Source: Polytrichum commune (taxonomy: Eukaryota; Streptophyta; Polytrichopsida; Polytrichales; Polytrichaceae). Taken from it: a stretch of 64,000 nucleotides of DNA. The translations under genes and the position numbers were made by a program. Below the pieces are notes generated by a model. That model saw only the letters and a list, made by a program, of their open reading frames with translations. It searched no databases and was not told where the DNA came from. Numbering within the stretch: the first letter of the stretch is position 1; the number at the start of each line of letters is the position of its first letter. This document shows, one piece after another, positions 32,335-42,928 of this stretch. The stretch lies in assembly GCA_950295325.1 (NCBI GenBank), contig OX485805.1, positions 34,211,501-34,275,500 on the forward strand, read 5' to 3'.

Positions 32335-33945
32335 TGTGAGCCCAAAAGGGTGCCCACATTTAGTCTTAGACCCTTGAAACGTTAGTTGATGCACTTTGAA
32401 GTAGCATGTTACTTCACAAAAATATAAAAAGAGTGAAATGTTAGTCTTAAAAGTACCATGTTGTAAGAGGCTAGGATGTGAGTTGTTATTGTGTTTTTAC
32501 CTTCGGAAGGATTTGAGTGAATGAGGATAGGTAAGGAGAACTTGGATTGAGTAGTTAGTGAGTAGGCTAGTACAAATGGATGGAGACAACCAAAGTGACT
32601 CAAGAGGCAAGTGCATTCGAATTGGGATGAATGGAGGATCACATGGAGCGCACAAGTGGACCACCTCATCATGGCCACTTAATGGGGAAGGCCCAAGGAA
32701 GAATGCAAGGTGGAGGATAAGCAAATTCTCAAAGCACCAATCAAATCACGAGTTAAGCATCGTGGTTTGAATTAAGTGGTGAGCGACGATTTGGGAAAGT
32801 AAGGGGAGAAAGTTATGGCGGCGGAAAGCGAAGGAGGCTAAGTTTGGGTTGAAGCATCCCAAGTTTGGTAAAGTGTGGTAGGTAGAAAGCCAAGGCTAGT
32901 TAAATGTTCGAATTAGGATCCTTGTTGATCATTTGAGGGAGGAAGGCTTAGAAGATAGGATTGGCGCCTACTAAGTAGGAGGAAATCTCAAGGGCTTATC
33001 GTGAGCCTTGAGGGTGCTCACCCCCTCAAGCTTACTATATAATCCCTCATTCTTCCCTCACTCATCCTCTCTTTCCTTTGTGCTCCAAGGCACCCCACGA
33101 GTTATAAGTGTGGGTGTGGGAAGCCATATTGGAGCACATGTGTGTGCTTAGTTTTTAGTTTGAGAGCCAAGGCTTGTTAGCCTTGAAGAGGGCTTGACCT
33201 CTTGGTAGAATTAGTGTTGACGTGAAGGATTTTAAAGTTAATTCATGATTCCAATTTGTGGTACTTAAAGTTCATGTTTTGAATACACGTGGTTGCAAGT
33301 TCCATGTTTAAGAGTTGAGCACTTGATGTTGTGATGAGTGCAAAAATATACTTGTGTGGATTAGTTAGTCTTAGTGAAGTTAGGAAATTCTCTCTCCCCC
33401 TCTCCTCTCTAGGATTTTAGGATTTTAGGATTAGAGAAGAATTGTGTGATTAGAAAGGGGTTGTTAGTAGAATTAGGGAAATTAGGTAGGAAGATTAGTT
33501 AAGGGCTTGAATAATTAGTGAGGTAGTTGGGGATTACAACTACAAAGTTGTGGGTTCATGAAGGAGCTGGGTTCATGAAGGAGCTTAGTAGATAGCCTAC
33601 CTAATTAGCTCATAGACAAGTAGTTAGTTACATTATGCTAGTTAGTGTTATGTGTGGCTTTCACAAGTAAATGTATTTGAGATTGACTATAGAGAATAGT
33701 GATTTTTTAACACTTGCATCCTTTCTTTAAAAATAAACCACGTGCACAAATTAATGGAGAATGTGGAGCACTCTCGCGATGGCAAGACAAAGGAAGCAAA
33801 GACCAAAGTTAAATCCAAGACCACTTGAAGGGTGAACCTTGCACTATGGACTCATCCAAGTCCAAATCCAATACCGCGGAGGAATGTGAGCCCAAACCCA
33901 CTACTCGGACTATGGACGCTTAAGGGTGGGGGGTTTGGCCTCACA
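32335..33945 (+). repeat. 3' LTR of element B
   Basis: 1611 bp, essentially identical to 5970-7580; followed by the CCGCG duplication. Confidence 0.95.
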
Positions 33946-33950
33946 CCGCG

Positions 33951-34427
33951 AGCTAACGAAAGTTGGCGCATGGAAGTCATGAACCCATGTCTCGAAAGAG
34001 CAAAGTGGGAACCGAGTCGGGCGGGACTTGGCATCACCCCCGTGCGATCGAGGCGTGGCTTAACAATGGAAAGCCATCTCGGAGTTGCAACCGAGACAAC
34101 TTAGTGGAAGCGTTGAGGTCTCGCCTAGATGTGTCATGTTAGGCTAGTGGAGCCTAACGGGGGAGGCCCCAAAGGAGGGGCAACCCAAGTGAGTCCCAAA
34201 GTAGGTGGGTCTAGTATAGGTTAGGTCCTTGGATGAGAGATCCAAGGTCGCTAACGGACCACCTAGGAACGACACCTTTGGGACCATGCCAAATTTGAAG
34301 ATGCATTGTGGGGGTCGCGCCCTAAGGTAAACACAATGCCGCACCATAGAGGATGGCAATTTGAGAATTGGTGTGCCGACTAAGAGTATAGTCGATGAGG
34401 GCATCGACTCCGTTTGGTGGGGGTGAG
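33951..34427 (+). other. End of element A internal region and polypurine tract
   Basis: Non-coding sequence matching 15205-15660 on the opposite strand. It ends in GGTGGGGGTGAG immediately before the 3' LTR, the expected polypurine tract. Confidence 0.8.
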
Positions 34428-35403
34428 TGTCGCGCACCTCTCCATAAGGAGTGCCCGAAACACCATGGGCACAAGGGGGACCCCGGAGTGACACCCGGGA
34501 CTTGTGGCGCCATTGGTGAGAGGGCCCAAGTGATCCTAGTGTGGGTGAGGGCCCCGGGCGTTGGGAACGCCTCCCACCCACGAAGATTAGGAGGCACAAG
34601 GGTAAGGCCATGAGTTATGCGTAGCTCATGGCGTGGTGATTCTAGAAAGCTCAAGAACACCTCAATCGGAGGTGTGAGCTAGGAGTTATGGCCATTTGAG
34701 TGGGGCGCTGTCCCGGGACAGCGCCCTGGTACAGCAGTGCCTGGGAGTGATTCCCGGGACTGCCAAGGTTCAAACAGGCATAACTTCCTCAAGACTTGCT
34801 CAAATGGAGCAAGTGAGGAGTCCATCGGCATCTACGTGAAGCGTAGATGAACATGGAGTGGTTGGTTGTTATGATCAGACATCATACAAGGAAGTTATGA
34901 TGGTCTGAAGCTGCTGGGGGGGTTCTAGGCCCAGCAGCTAAGGGAAAATGTCCACTTGGCCCCAACTCTTGGTAGAGAGACAAGAGGTTGGTTGACGGTG
35001 GGGTAGGGGCCCCGCGTGAAGTCCTAGAGGCTTATATGGGTGAGGTGGTGTGGCCTCACCCACCCGAGGCCGAACGGCAAGGCCTCCATGGGCTTTGGCC
35101 TATTGTGAGGCCATAGTTGCCTAGTATGGTTCGGGTTGTTGTAGTGTTGCTCCGGCAACGCGATGATCAACATAGGATTGGACTTCCATGGATGGAAGTC
35201 CACATTGGGGAAATGGGTTACCGTTTAAGGGGTGAGTCCCGAAAGCAAAGTAGGAGGGTTGGTTCCCTCCTATGAACTATTGGTCCGGGGTTAGAGGAGC
35301 TAACCATTAGCATGGCGGTATGCGAAGGGTTAGCCACTCGTAACCTTTGCTAGAATTGAAAATTGGCAAGATGGTCAAGGGGGGGCTAGCAAGGGTTGCG
35401 ACA
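34428..35403 (+). repeat. 3' LTR of element A
   Basis: 976 bp. Differences from the 5' LTR seen by eye are near 35129 (GG for GC), 34941 and 35223. Followed by TTCAT. Confidence 0.95.
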
Positions 35404-35710
35404 TTCATGGAGCTCCACACGACCACCCACCGTCGTTGTTGGGCGATCTGCAGGAAGGTCCGAAGCCACGGGCGGAGGTGAACTAGCTTGCTCTTTATGA
35501 ACGTGGGCGGCCTGTCGTAATTAGCGTCCTCGGGCTTGCAAAAGGGCACCGTGGGGGCCCTAGGGCAATGAACGCACTGCACGAGGACACCGTTCAGGTC
35601 TAACACTAGGAATCGTTTCTTCGGCAGCGGGGGCGGGGCGGGTAAAACCGGGGGGGCCGCCACGCTGCCCTCTCCGCTCCTTGGAGAAGAGCGTCGGGGA
35701 GCCGCTACGC
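35404..35710 (-). pseudogene. FCP1/NIF-like phosphatase exon, upstream half
   Basis: The minus-strand frame is open from an AG acceptor-like site near 35711. It reads a Pro-rich leader, then KKRFLVLDLNGVLVQCVH, later KSKLVHLRPWLRTFL and VVVWSSM, where element A cuts it. The order of the DLNGVL strand, the PWLRTFL helix and the VWSS strand is that of the FCP1 homology domain. The family nucleophile motif is DxDx(T/V); here the second Asp is Asn (DLNGV), as in a plant subgroup whose activity is doubtful. No Met precedes the domain in this frame (the first upstream stop is a TAG at the putative acceptor), so this is probably an internal exon. It continues at 177-1. Confidence 0.7.
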
Positions 35711-36247
35711 TATGCTCCGAGCCCTACGGCCGGATACGATCGAGAGAAAACGGTGGGCGACTTATGTCATGCTATGTCCAAACGAAGCATTAAGGAAACC
35801 ATGCCTTCTCGGTGCAAACACAAAACCATTCGATTCATTTTGGAGTGGGTGCAACAATGGATACAAGAGAGGCAAGAGCATACAACATACATTCAAACAC
35901 AAGATACAAGTATATAGGAGTAAAAAATGGTGATTATATTGTATACAATGCTCTATGTACATCTTGATTGGGGGGAGCCGCGTTGAACGATGCGTTCAAA
36001 CTAGCCTAGTTCTACATCTAGCAAAATTTGAAGAGAAGGGCCACCGTGATGAAGACTTCGTCGCAAGCCGGGGGTAGGTGGACGAACGGATGGTCAGGGG
36101 CATGTGGCGAAGGGCGCGAGTGCCGGGGGGGGGGGGGGCGACGTGTGCATGAGTTCGTCCTAGCTAGGGGACACGACCAAGGCAAGAAGACAAAGACCCA
36201 GGGAGTTTGGGTCGACCGACCCAAACTGAGTGGGGTCAGTGCATTAC
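35711..36247 (-). other. Spacer or intron between the FCP1-like exon and the ParB/MTase-like exon 3
   Basis: 537 bp with a palindrome at 36205-36226 and a G12 run near 36128. The upstream side has a donor-like GTAATG (minus, 36247-36242) after GGCGAG. The downstream side has an acceptor-like CCGTAG before 35711. Both flanking frames are in phase 0, so one intron joining them is possible. I see no other coding pattern I trust. Confidence 0.35.
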
Positions 36248-36763
36248 CTCGCCTTGGTCGTGCCTTGACGCCGTGGATGCCGTCACCGCGTGCGCTGCCC
36301 CACCGCCTGCTCCGGCGACGTCAGCCGCAACCTGCTCCTGCAAAGGCTGACTGTCAGGCCTTTGTCCCAACCCAACCTCCGCATGCGCATCATGCATTGG
36401 TTCATCGACTGGGTTAGGAGTAGAGGTATCACCAGGCCCTTGCGGGCTTTCAACATCTAGCATGGGCTCGTCCACCGGGGTGTGATCGGGGACGGGGTTT
36501 GGGTCAGCCGACCCAAACCCTGTTGCTTGGCGAGGGTCGCTCTGGGACGCTGCAACGTTGGCACTGTTTGGGTCGTCCCGCTGGTGGTGTGGGGGCAAGA
36601 GGATGGCATGCCGAAGCGGCGGGGGTGCCAACAAGCTGGAAGATCCGGGGACGCGCCAAAGGTTGGGGTCGTCCACCTGCTGGACGGGCGCGTAAGGGCG
36701 GGCGTGCGGCTGCAGCATATGCCCGAAGCTGAAGGATTGTTGCGGCGCGGGCCGCGGGCCAAT
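36248..36763 (-). pseudogene. ParB/MTase-like gene, exon 3, last part
   Basis: The minus-strand frame continues from 38412 after removal of the hAT element: FPP, a TAG inside the duplicated target, then DIGPRPAPQQSFSFGHMLQP and a Pro/Gln/Asp-rich low-complexity tail ending STASRHDQGE. A palindrome copy (36497-36518) lies within the coding frame and is translated GFGSADPNP; RDDPN nearby reflects a half copy. The frame either ends at TGA five codons on or splices at GTAATG. No domain is recognised in this part. Confidence 0.55.
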
Positions 36764-36771
36764 GTCCTAGG

Positions 36772-38403
36772 CAGGGTTGTCTATCGCGACGTCATGACGG
36801 TGTCGTGTCGTGTCGTGACGGACCCCTCCGTCACGACACAATAGGGTCCACGTAGGGTCAACATAGGGGGAACGGACTAGGGTGGGTAAAATACTTACCT
36901 TCTTGCCAAGGTGGCGTCCTATGTGGCAGAAAACGCCGACGTGGTCGTGGATATGCCTAGCGCCAGGTAAATCATTTTGCCATTTTGTTTACCATTTTGT
37001 TAAAATCAAAGTAGTAAAAAACGACTAAGGAGGGTGTGGGGCGGACGGGGGACGAGGGTGGGGCGGACGGGGGTGGGGGGGGGAACGGAGCGGACGGGGT
37101 CGGGAACGGGGGCGGACGGGGGGAACGGGAGCAGACCGGGGGGGGGAACGGGGGCGGACGGGGGGGAACGGGAGCGGACGGAGGGGGGGGAAATTTTTTT
37201 TTTAAAAAAAATGGGGCGGATGGGGAAGGGGGGGGGGAGAAACTGGGGCGGACGGGGGAGCGGACGGGGGGGAACGGGGCGTACGGGGTCGGGAACGGAG
37301 CGGACGGGGTCGGGAACAGGGGCGGACGGGGTCGGGAACGGGGGCGGACGGAGGGGGGGGGGACACTGGGGCGGACGGGGGAGCGGACGGAGGGGGGGGG
37401 AAACTGGGGCGGACGGAGGGGGGGGAAAAAAAAATTTAAAAATGGGGCGGACGGGGAAGGGGGGAAGGGGGGGGGGGAAAAAAACTGGGGCGGACGGGGG
37501 AGCGGACGGGGGGGAACGGGGCGTACGGGGTCGGGAACGGAGCGGACGGGGTCGGGAACGGAGGCGGACGGAGGGGGGGGGGAAATTTAAAAAAAAAATG
37601 GGGCGGATGGGGAAGGGAGGGGAAAAAAAAAAAAAAAAACTGGGGCGGACGGGGGAACGGACGGAGGGGCGGACGGGGGGGAACGTGGCGCAGACGGGGG
37701 GGAACGTGGCGTACGGGGTTGGGAACGGAGCGGACGGGGTCGGGAACGGGGGCGGACGGGGGGGAACGGGAGCGGACGGAGGGGGGGGGGAATTTTTTTA
37801 AAAAAAAATGGGGCGGACGGGGGAGCGGACGTGGGGGAACGGGGCGTACGGGGTCGGGAACGGGGGCGGACGGAAGGGGGGGGGGGAAAAAAAAAAAAAA
37901 AACCTGGGGCGGACGGGGCGCGGACGGGGGGGAACGGGGCGTACGGGGTTGGGAACGGAGCGGACGGGGTTGGGAACGGGGACGGACGGAGGGGGGGGAA
38001 ATTTTTTTAAAAAAATGGGGCGGACGGGAAAGGGAAAAAAAAAAGAAAAAGAAAAAAACTGGGGCGGACGGGGGAGCGGACGGAGGGGCGGACGGGGGGG
38101 AACGGGGCGCGGACGGGGGGGAACGGGGCGTACGGGGTCGGGAACAGGGGCGGACGGGGGGGCGGACGGGCTCTAGTAAATTTTTCCCCACTTTACCTTT
38201 ACTTTGCTGACATGTCATCACACGTGGACATTGTAAATCCTACGTGTCTAAATTGGGTTAATGTAATTACACAAAAAAATCGGTAAAATTCAAGTCCGTC
38301 AAGATAAAGACAGCATCCGGCATAATGTCGTGACGGATACGTGTCGTGACGGCACGACATTATGCCGGGATTACCCTCCGTCACGACACAATAGACAACC
38401 CTG
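36772..38403. mobile_element. hAT-type non-autonomous element 1
   Basis: 1632 bp flanked by the perfect 8-bp duplication GTCCTAGG (36764-36771 and 38404-38411). Terminal inverted repeats are CAGGGTTGTCTAT. CAGGG ends plus 8-bp duplications are diagnostic of the hAT superfamily. The ends are rich in GTGTCGTGACGG motifs, with a 13-bp hairpin at 36810-36839. The centre is a G-rich minisatellite with no transposase. It inserted into the coding exon of the ParB/MTase-like gene. Confidence 0.93.
37034..38172. repeat. G-rich minisatellite in hAT element 1
   Basis: Dense repeats of GGGGCGGACGGGGG with A/T tracts (AAATTTTTTT) form higher-order units of roughly 150-230 bp, restarting near 37210, 37441, 37600, 37808 and 38016. 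Many runs of four or more G make quadruplex formation likely. The Arg/Gly-rich or Pro-rich frames here (up to 261 codons) are products of the repeat, not genes. Confidence 0.9.
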
Positions 38404-38411
38404 GTCCTAGG

Positions 38412-38677
38412 GTGGGAAGCCTGCGGGCAAGTGAGGAAACGAACTTGGCGGAGCCATCACCAAACCCTGCGCCAACATGCCCTGGATCACTAGCGTGATC
38501 AAGTCCGCTTGGGACGGAGGTTGGGCCATTGCCCTTTGCCGCTCTTACTCCAACATGGGAGCCCTCAACTCCGCGACTTCGTTGCGGACCAAGGGTTCCT
38601 TGGCGGCAGCCCTCTGCAATCGGACAGGCTGCTCCTCGTCCCTTTACATTTTGGCGTTTGCCTCCTCCACGGTGAGG
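38412..38677 (-). pseudogene. ParB/MTase-like gene, exon 3, middle part between the two hATs
   Basis: On the minus strand the frame resumes after hAT element 2 as LTVEEANAKM, TAA, RDEEQPVRLQRAAAKEP, then APMLE, TAA, ERQRAMAQPPSQADLI, VIQGMLAQGLVMAPP. With one copy of the target site the join reads VKPEVLTVEEANA without a shift. Both stops sit where CAA (Gln) would fit. It looks helical or coiled and charged; function unknown. Confidence 0.6.
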
Positions 38678-38964
38678 ACCTCTGGCAGGGTTGTTTATCC
38701 CGCCGTTATGACGGTGTCGTGCCGTCATGACGTGTCGTGTCGTGACGGACCCCTCCGTCACGACACAATAGGGTCCACGTAGGGTCAACATAGGGGGAAC
38801 GGAGTAGGGTGGGTAAAATACTTACCTTCTTGCCAAGGTGGCGTCCTATGTGGCAGAAAACGCCGACGTGGACGTGGATATGCCTAACGCCAGGTAAACC
38901 ATTTTGCCATTCTGTTTACCATTTTGTTAAAATCAAAGTAGTAAAAAACGACTAAGGAGGGTGT

Positions 38965-39235
38965 GGGGCGGACGGGGGGGAACGGGGGCGGGAACGGGGG
39001 CGGAAACGGGGGCGGACGGGGGGGGAACGGGGCGGACGGGGGGGGAACGGGGCGGACGGGGGGGAACGCGGGGGCGGACAGGGGGAACGGGGCGGATGGG
39101 GGGGGGAACGAGGGGGCGGACGGTGGAAATGCGGGGGTGGGAACGGGGGCGGACGGGGGGGGGGGAACGGGGCGGATAGGGGGGAACGTGGGGGCGGACA
39201 AGGGCGGGAACGCGGGGGACGCAGGCAGGAACGGG
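38965..39235. repeat. G-rich minisatellite at the left of hAT element 2
   Basis: GGGGCGGACGGGGG-type repeats, shorter and without the A/T tracts seen in element 1. The same type continues at 48955-49086 and 50060-50085. Confidence 0.88.
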
Positions 39236-39399
39236 GAACATAGACCCATTCATGACCCATAGACTTATCCAAAAGAAACAAAGGAACAATTGTGAAGCAA
39301 CACAAATGATGGCGAGAAATGTTAATGTATATATTGAAAGTCGGCAGAATTAGGTCGTTGTCATGAATAGGTGTCTCTACCTTAGTACAAATCGACGCA

Positions 39400-40575
39400 A
39401 CGAGCTGAAACGATTGTTGAAGGATGTATTTGAAGAAGATTATGTAGTGGTTTTACACATTCATGCAATTCGGTAATGTCATGACCTACTCCCTACAATG
39501 CATGTTGGCGCTATTGGAATATTCAAAGATGAAGAGTAGCATTGGTATGAGATCATAGGTTTTTTTTAATTATATTTTTATTTGAACTTGCTTGAAGATG
39601 TTTTAGAAGAGTTGAATAAATTGAATATGAAATTTAAATATGATATGGTTGATATCACAACTATTAATGCAATCATCAATTTCACTATTTCAATTTAAAA
39701 TCTAGGAATGGACCTATGTTGGGTCGTACAAGCAAGAATTTGGGAAAATTCTTGAGGAAATTTGCAAGAAATCTTCAGTTGAATTATGAAAACAATACAA
39801 GATATTGTGTTGTTCATGCATTGGCAACTGATGGGCATAACATTAAGTAGCAAGCCCGCATTGACCTTCTCAAAAGAGCATCAAACCGGCGCGTGCTTAA
39901 ACTATTTGGATAGATACTTTCAATGTTTAAAATTAATATGTCGGTTTGTAGGACAAAACTAATGCCAAGTGGTGGTAAAGGTTATAATCTAGGCTAAATT
40001 ACGATCTAAACAAATCTTAATAGCTATATAGCAACGGAAAACTTGGTAAGCTCAAAAAGGTAGTTGCACACTTTGAAAAGTCTCCCGACACCCGCATTGG
40101 AAACATCTTTGATGCCTTTTTGAAGTTTCTATATTTGATTAATTATCCATTCATTCACCCTTGCTTTGCAAGCTTTTCCCTTCTTGTTGAGGTAAATTTG
40201 CGGGTACTCAAAGGGTACCCTCCTAGCCTTGCTACTTGATATTATGGGCCCAATGAACTACAACCATTCATATTATTGGGTGCATCTTATGTGCAAAAAG
40301 TTGTTCATACTTTGAATGATCGTTTCCTATACCTCCCAATATTCAATGCAGCCAAACTTTTTAACCCTCGTAAATATCCAAGCGATGATAGTGATCGAAA
40401 CACAAATACCGAATTGTGGCTCAAAAGGATATTGTAAGAGCTTTAATACACTGAAGAAAAAATGACATGTGTAAAGGAGAACTATTGGAATTTATAGAAA
40501 CACTTCTACATGAGTATGAGAACAAAACAATGGCACATATGTGGTAGCAATTTGGAATGGTATAGGGGTTTAGGA
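39400..40575 (+). pseudogene. Possible hAT transposase relic
   Basis: No long frame survives. Short stretches read LNDRFLYLPIFNAAKLFNPRK followed by YPSD and TELWLKRIL (about 40305-40435), a pattern I associate with the late part of plant hAT-like transposases. Upstream pieces (39720-39900) are uncertain. Its place inside hAT element 2 supports the idea. Confidence 0.35.
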
Positions 40576-40578
40576 TTT

Positions 40579-41540
40579 ATGAACCACCAAGGTTGAAGCA
40601 CAAATTTGTGATTTTTTGAATGAGAGTGGCCTTCGGATGTGTGACATGGGTTGTGAAACCATATGAACCACTAAGGTTGAAGCACAAATTTGTGATTTTT
40701 TGAATGAGAGTGGCCTTCGGATGCATGATATGGGTTGTGAAACTATATGAACCACTAAGGTTGAAGCACAAATTTGTGATTTGTTTAATGAGAGTGACAT
40801 TCGGATGCGTGACATGGGTTGTGAAACCATATGAACCACTAAGGTTGAAGCACAAATTTGTGATTTGTTGAATGAGAGTGGCATTCGGATGCGTGTGGGT
40901 TGTGAAACCATATGAACCACTAAGGTTGAAGCACAAATTTGTGATTTGTTGAATGAGAGTGGCATTCGGATGCGTGTGGGTTGTGAAACCATATGAACCA
41001 CTAAGGTTGAAGCACAAATTCGTGATTTGTTGAATGAGAGTGGCATTCGGATGCGTTACATGGGTTGTGAAACCATATGAACCACTAAGATTGAAGCACA
41101 AGTTTGTGATTTGTTAAATGAGAGTGACATTCGGATGCGTGACATGGGTTGTGAAACCATATGAACCACTAAGGTTGAAGCACAAATTTGTGATTTGTTG
41201 AATGAGAGTGGCCTTTGGATGCGTGACATGGGTTGTGAAACCATATGAACCACTAAGGTTGAAGCACAAATTTGTGATTTGTTGAATGAAAGTTGCATTC
41301 AGATGCGTGACATGGATTGTGAAATCATATAAACTACTAAGGTTGAAGCAGAAATTTGTAATTTGTTGAATGAGAGTGGCATTCGGATGCATGTGGGTTG
41401 TGAAACCATATGAATCATTAAGGTTGAAGCACAAATTTGTGATTTGTTGAATGAGAGTGGCCTTTGGATGCGTGACATGGGTTGTGAAACCATATGAACC
41501 ACTAAGGTTTAAGTACAAATTTATGATTTATTGAATGAAT
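40579..41540. repeat. 84-bp minisatellite, about 12 units, in hAT element 2
   Basis: The unit starts ATGAACCACTAAGGTTGAAG and ends TGACATGGGTTGTGAAACC. Units start near 40579, 40663, 40747, 40831 and onward to about 41496; some are 6 bp shorter because CATG is lost. The 134-174 codon minus-strand frames here only reflect a period divisible by three. Confidence 0.92.
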
Positions 41541-41812
41541 GAATAACTAATCAAATATAGAAACTTCAAAGAGGTATCAAAGAGGTTTCCAATGCGGGTA
41601 TCGGGGGCTTTTTCAAAAGTGCAACTAACTTTTTGACTTCACCAACTTTATTTTATTCCTATTGTGTTGTCTTTATCTTACCAACGATAATTGGATCCTC
41701 TACATCTTGGATTACATCAATTATTGTATATTTCATAAAGTCCTTTGAGCTCAGTATATAACTAGAGCCTTTAGACTCACACATATAACGAGGGTAGAGT
41801 ATCATAGATAGG

Positions 41813-42367
41813 ATGGGAGAGAAAAGAGACATGTTTGAGGGTCTAGGATGTGATGAGAAGATAGAGAATTTAAAAGAACCCCATATTCCATTTAATCCAT
41901 CACCCGAGCGTGAGAGAGATGAGAAAAGTGCTACAGACCGATTTCGTGATGACTATGTCATGACCCCCTTCTCACCCTCTCCACAAGCATGGAAGTTGAG
42001 GGTAGAGGAGGACCAACGACAATATGCGGTCAAATTCGAGATCGATGCGGTAGAGAAGGACCAAACAAAAAACGTGGATGGAGATCTAAATGATGTGGTT
42101 GATTTGAGCGCGAATATTCTACAGAAGCCCGGGGATGTGGATGTGGATGACAATTCAATCGATTTTGAAGAAGTCAAGATAGCCGGAGAATCTTCAAGCA
42201 CTTTGCCTTTTCGTAAGAAGAGGAGAGGATTATCGCCTCATCGGCTACCATTGAAGGAACGGATGAAAGACCGAACGATTAGCTATGTTGATTTATTTAG
42301 GCCGGATCCTCTTGCGCCAAGATTGGACCCTCGACGGAAGCCACAAGCATCTACGAGGTTGTCATGA
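41813..42367 (+). CDS. Hypothetical protein inside hAT element 2 (184 aa)
   Basis: ATG at 41813, TGA-free frame to 42367. Highly charged: an acidic N-half, a central run VDVDDNSIDFEEVKIAG, then a basic tail (FRKKRRGLSPHR, a possible nuclear localisation signal, and RLDPRRKPQASTRLS). I do not recognise the family. It may be the second protein or the last exon of the hAT element, or a captured gene fragment. Base composition differs from the AT-rich flanks. Confidence 0.45.
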   Translation: MGEKRDMFEGLGCDEKIENLKEPHIPFNPSPERERDEKSATDRFRDDYVMTPFSPSPQAWKLRVEEDQRQYAVKFEIDAVEKDQTKNVDGDLNDVVDLSANILQKPGDVDVDDNSIDFEEVKIAGESSSTLPFRKKRRGLSPHRLPLKERMKDRTISYVDLFRPDPLAPRLDPRRKPQASTRLS

Positions 42368-42923
42368 CGGAAATCAAGTTAACGGAATGAAGTGGAATAT
42401 TAGATTGTACATAGTTTGTTCATGTATGTGATTTATAAAGGGCATTTGTATCGTCGTCCCAATAATAAAGTTATTACTTGTACAATATGTTGTACCACTT
42501 TTAGGATTTTTATTTTTATTTAAAAATTCAACCAACCGTTTATTATTGCATATTTCTATGCATGTTCATCGTTGTCTTACAAAATTTGAAATTTTAATGT
42601 TATATATAGAGTAGCAAATATGTGTATTTTAGTGTATTTGCCTTATGACAAATTGTTGTATAGATAAAAAATCTCCATAGCGGTGATAATTTGTTGGTCA
42701 TCATACTACATTGGTTATTTTGTTGCTTGAGGGATCCCTAATTAGTTTTGTGTGGATAAGTAAACCGGTTATAGTATTTAGTGTCACATATATTATTTAC
42801 GAAGGGCCTAAGTTAGATGCCTAGAGGACTCAAAGTGCCAATATGACATTATTTATGAACATTAGTAACTTCATAAAATGGAAAAGTATTTACATTATAA
42901 CATTTAGCATTGTACATTGGAAT
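42368..42923. other. AT-rich stretch, nothing recognised
   Basis: About 560 bp without a frame, repeat or motif that I can support; internal to hAT element 2, ending at the ACTTC target of element E. Confidence 0.5.
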
Positions 42924-42928
42924 ACTTC

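Larger units (their letters stand above)
5970..33945 (+). mobile_element. Element B: non-chromovirus Ty3/gypsy LTR retrotransposon nested in A
   Basis: LTRs of 1611 bp at 5970-7580 and 32335-33945 begin TGTGAGCC and end GGCCTCACA. I found one difference by eye (6080 region). The target duplication CCGCG is at 5965-5969 and 33946-33950. The internal region has one long gag-protease-RT-RNase H frame (8490-13736), then integrase in the +1 frame, which is split by element C at 14232. There is no chromodomain. RT, protease and gag motifs resemble the Tat/Athila side of plant gypsy elements; I cannot assign the clade. Without C it would be about 10.4 kb and nearly intact, so it was recently active. 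Confidence 0.95.
178..35403 (+). mobile_element. Element A: Ty3/gypsy chromovirus-family LTR retrotransposon, outermost of the nest
   Basis: The two flanking LTRs are 976 bp each (178-1153 and 34428-35403). They start TGTCGC and end GCGACA, and differ by about 3 bases by eye. The target duplication TTCAT is at 173-177 and 35404-35408. A tRNA-iMet-type primer site follows the 5' LTR, and a purine run (GGTGGGGGTGAG) precedes the 3' LTR. The internal order is protease-like region, RNase H, integrase, chromodomain: the plant chromovirus order. The reading frames are full of stops and the reverse transcriptase palm is missing, so this copy depends on proteins supplied in trans. It landed in a coding exon of an FCP1-like gene and was later hit by element B at 5970. 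Its own sequence is about 7.2 kb. Confidence 0.95.

Noticed and set aside
37034..38221. Frames of 122-261 codons rich in Arg/Gly or Pro/Ser
   Set aside because: They are read from the G-rich minisatellite in several frames and on both strands; no coding signal beyond the repeat.
38381..38791. 136-codon minus-strand frame across the hAT end
   Set aside because: It runs from hAT sequence into the exon in a different frame from the one that joins across both hAT insertions.
40570..41518. Repetitive 134-174 codon minus-strand frames
   Set aside because: The 84-bp repeat period is divisible by three, which keeps several frames open by chance.
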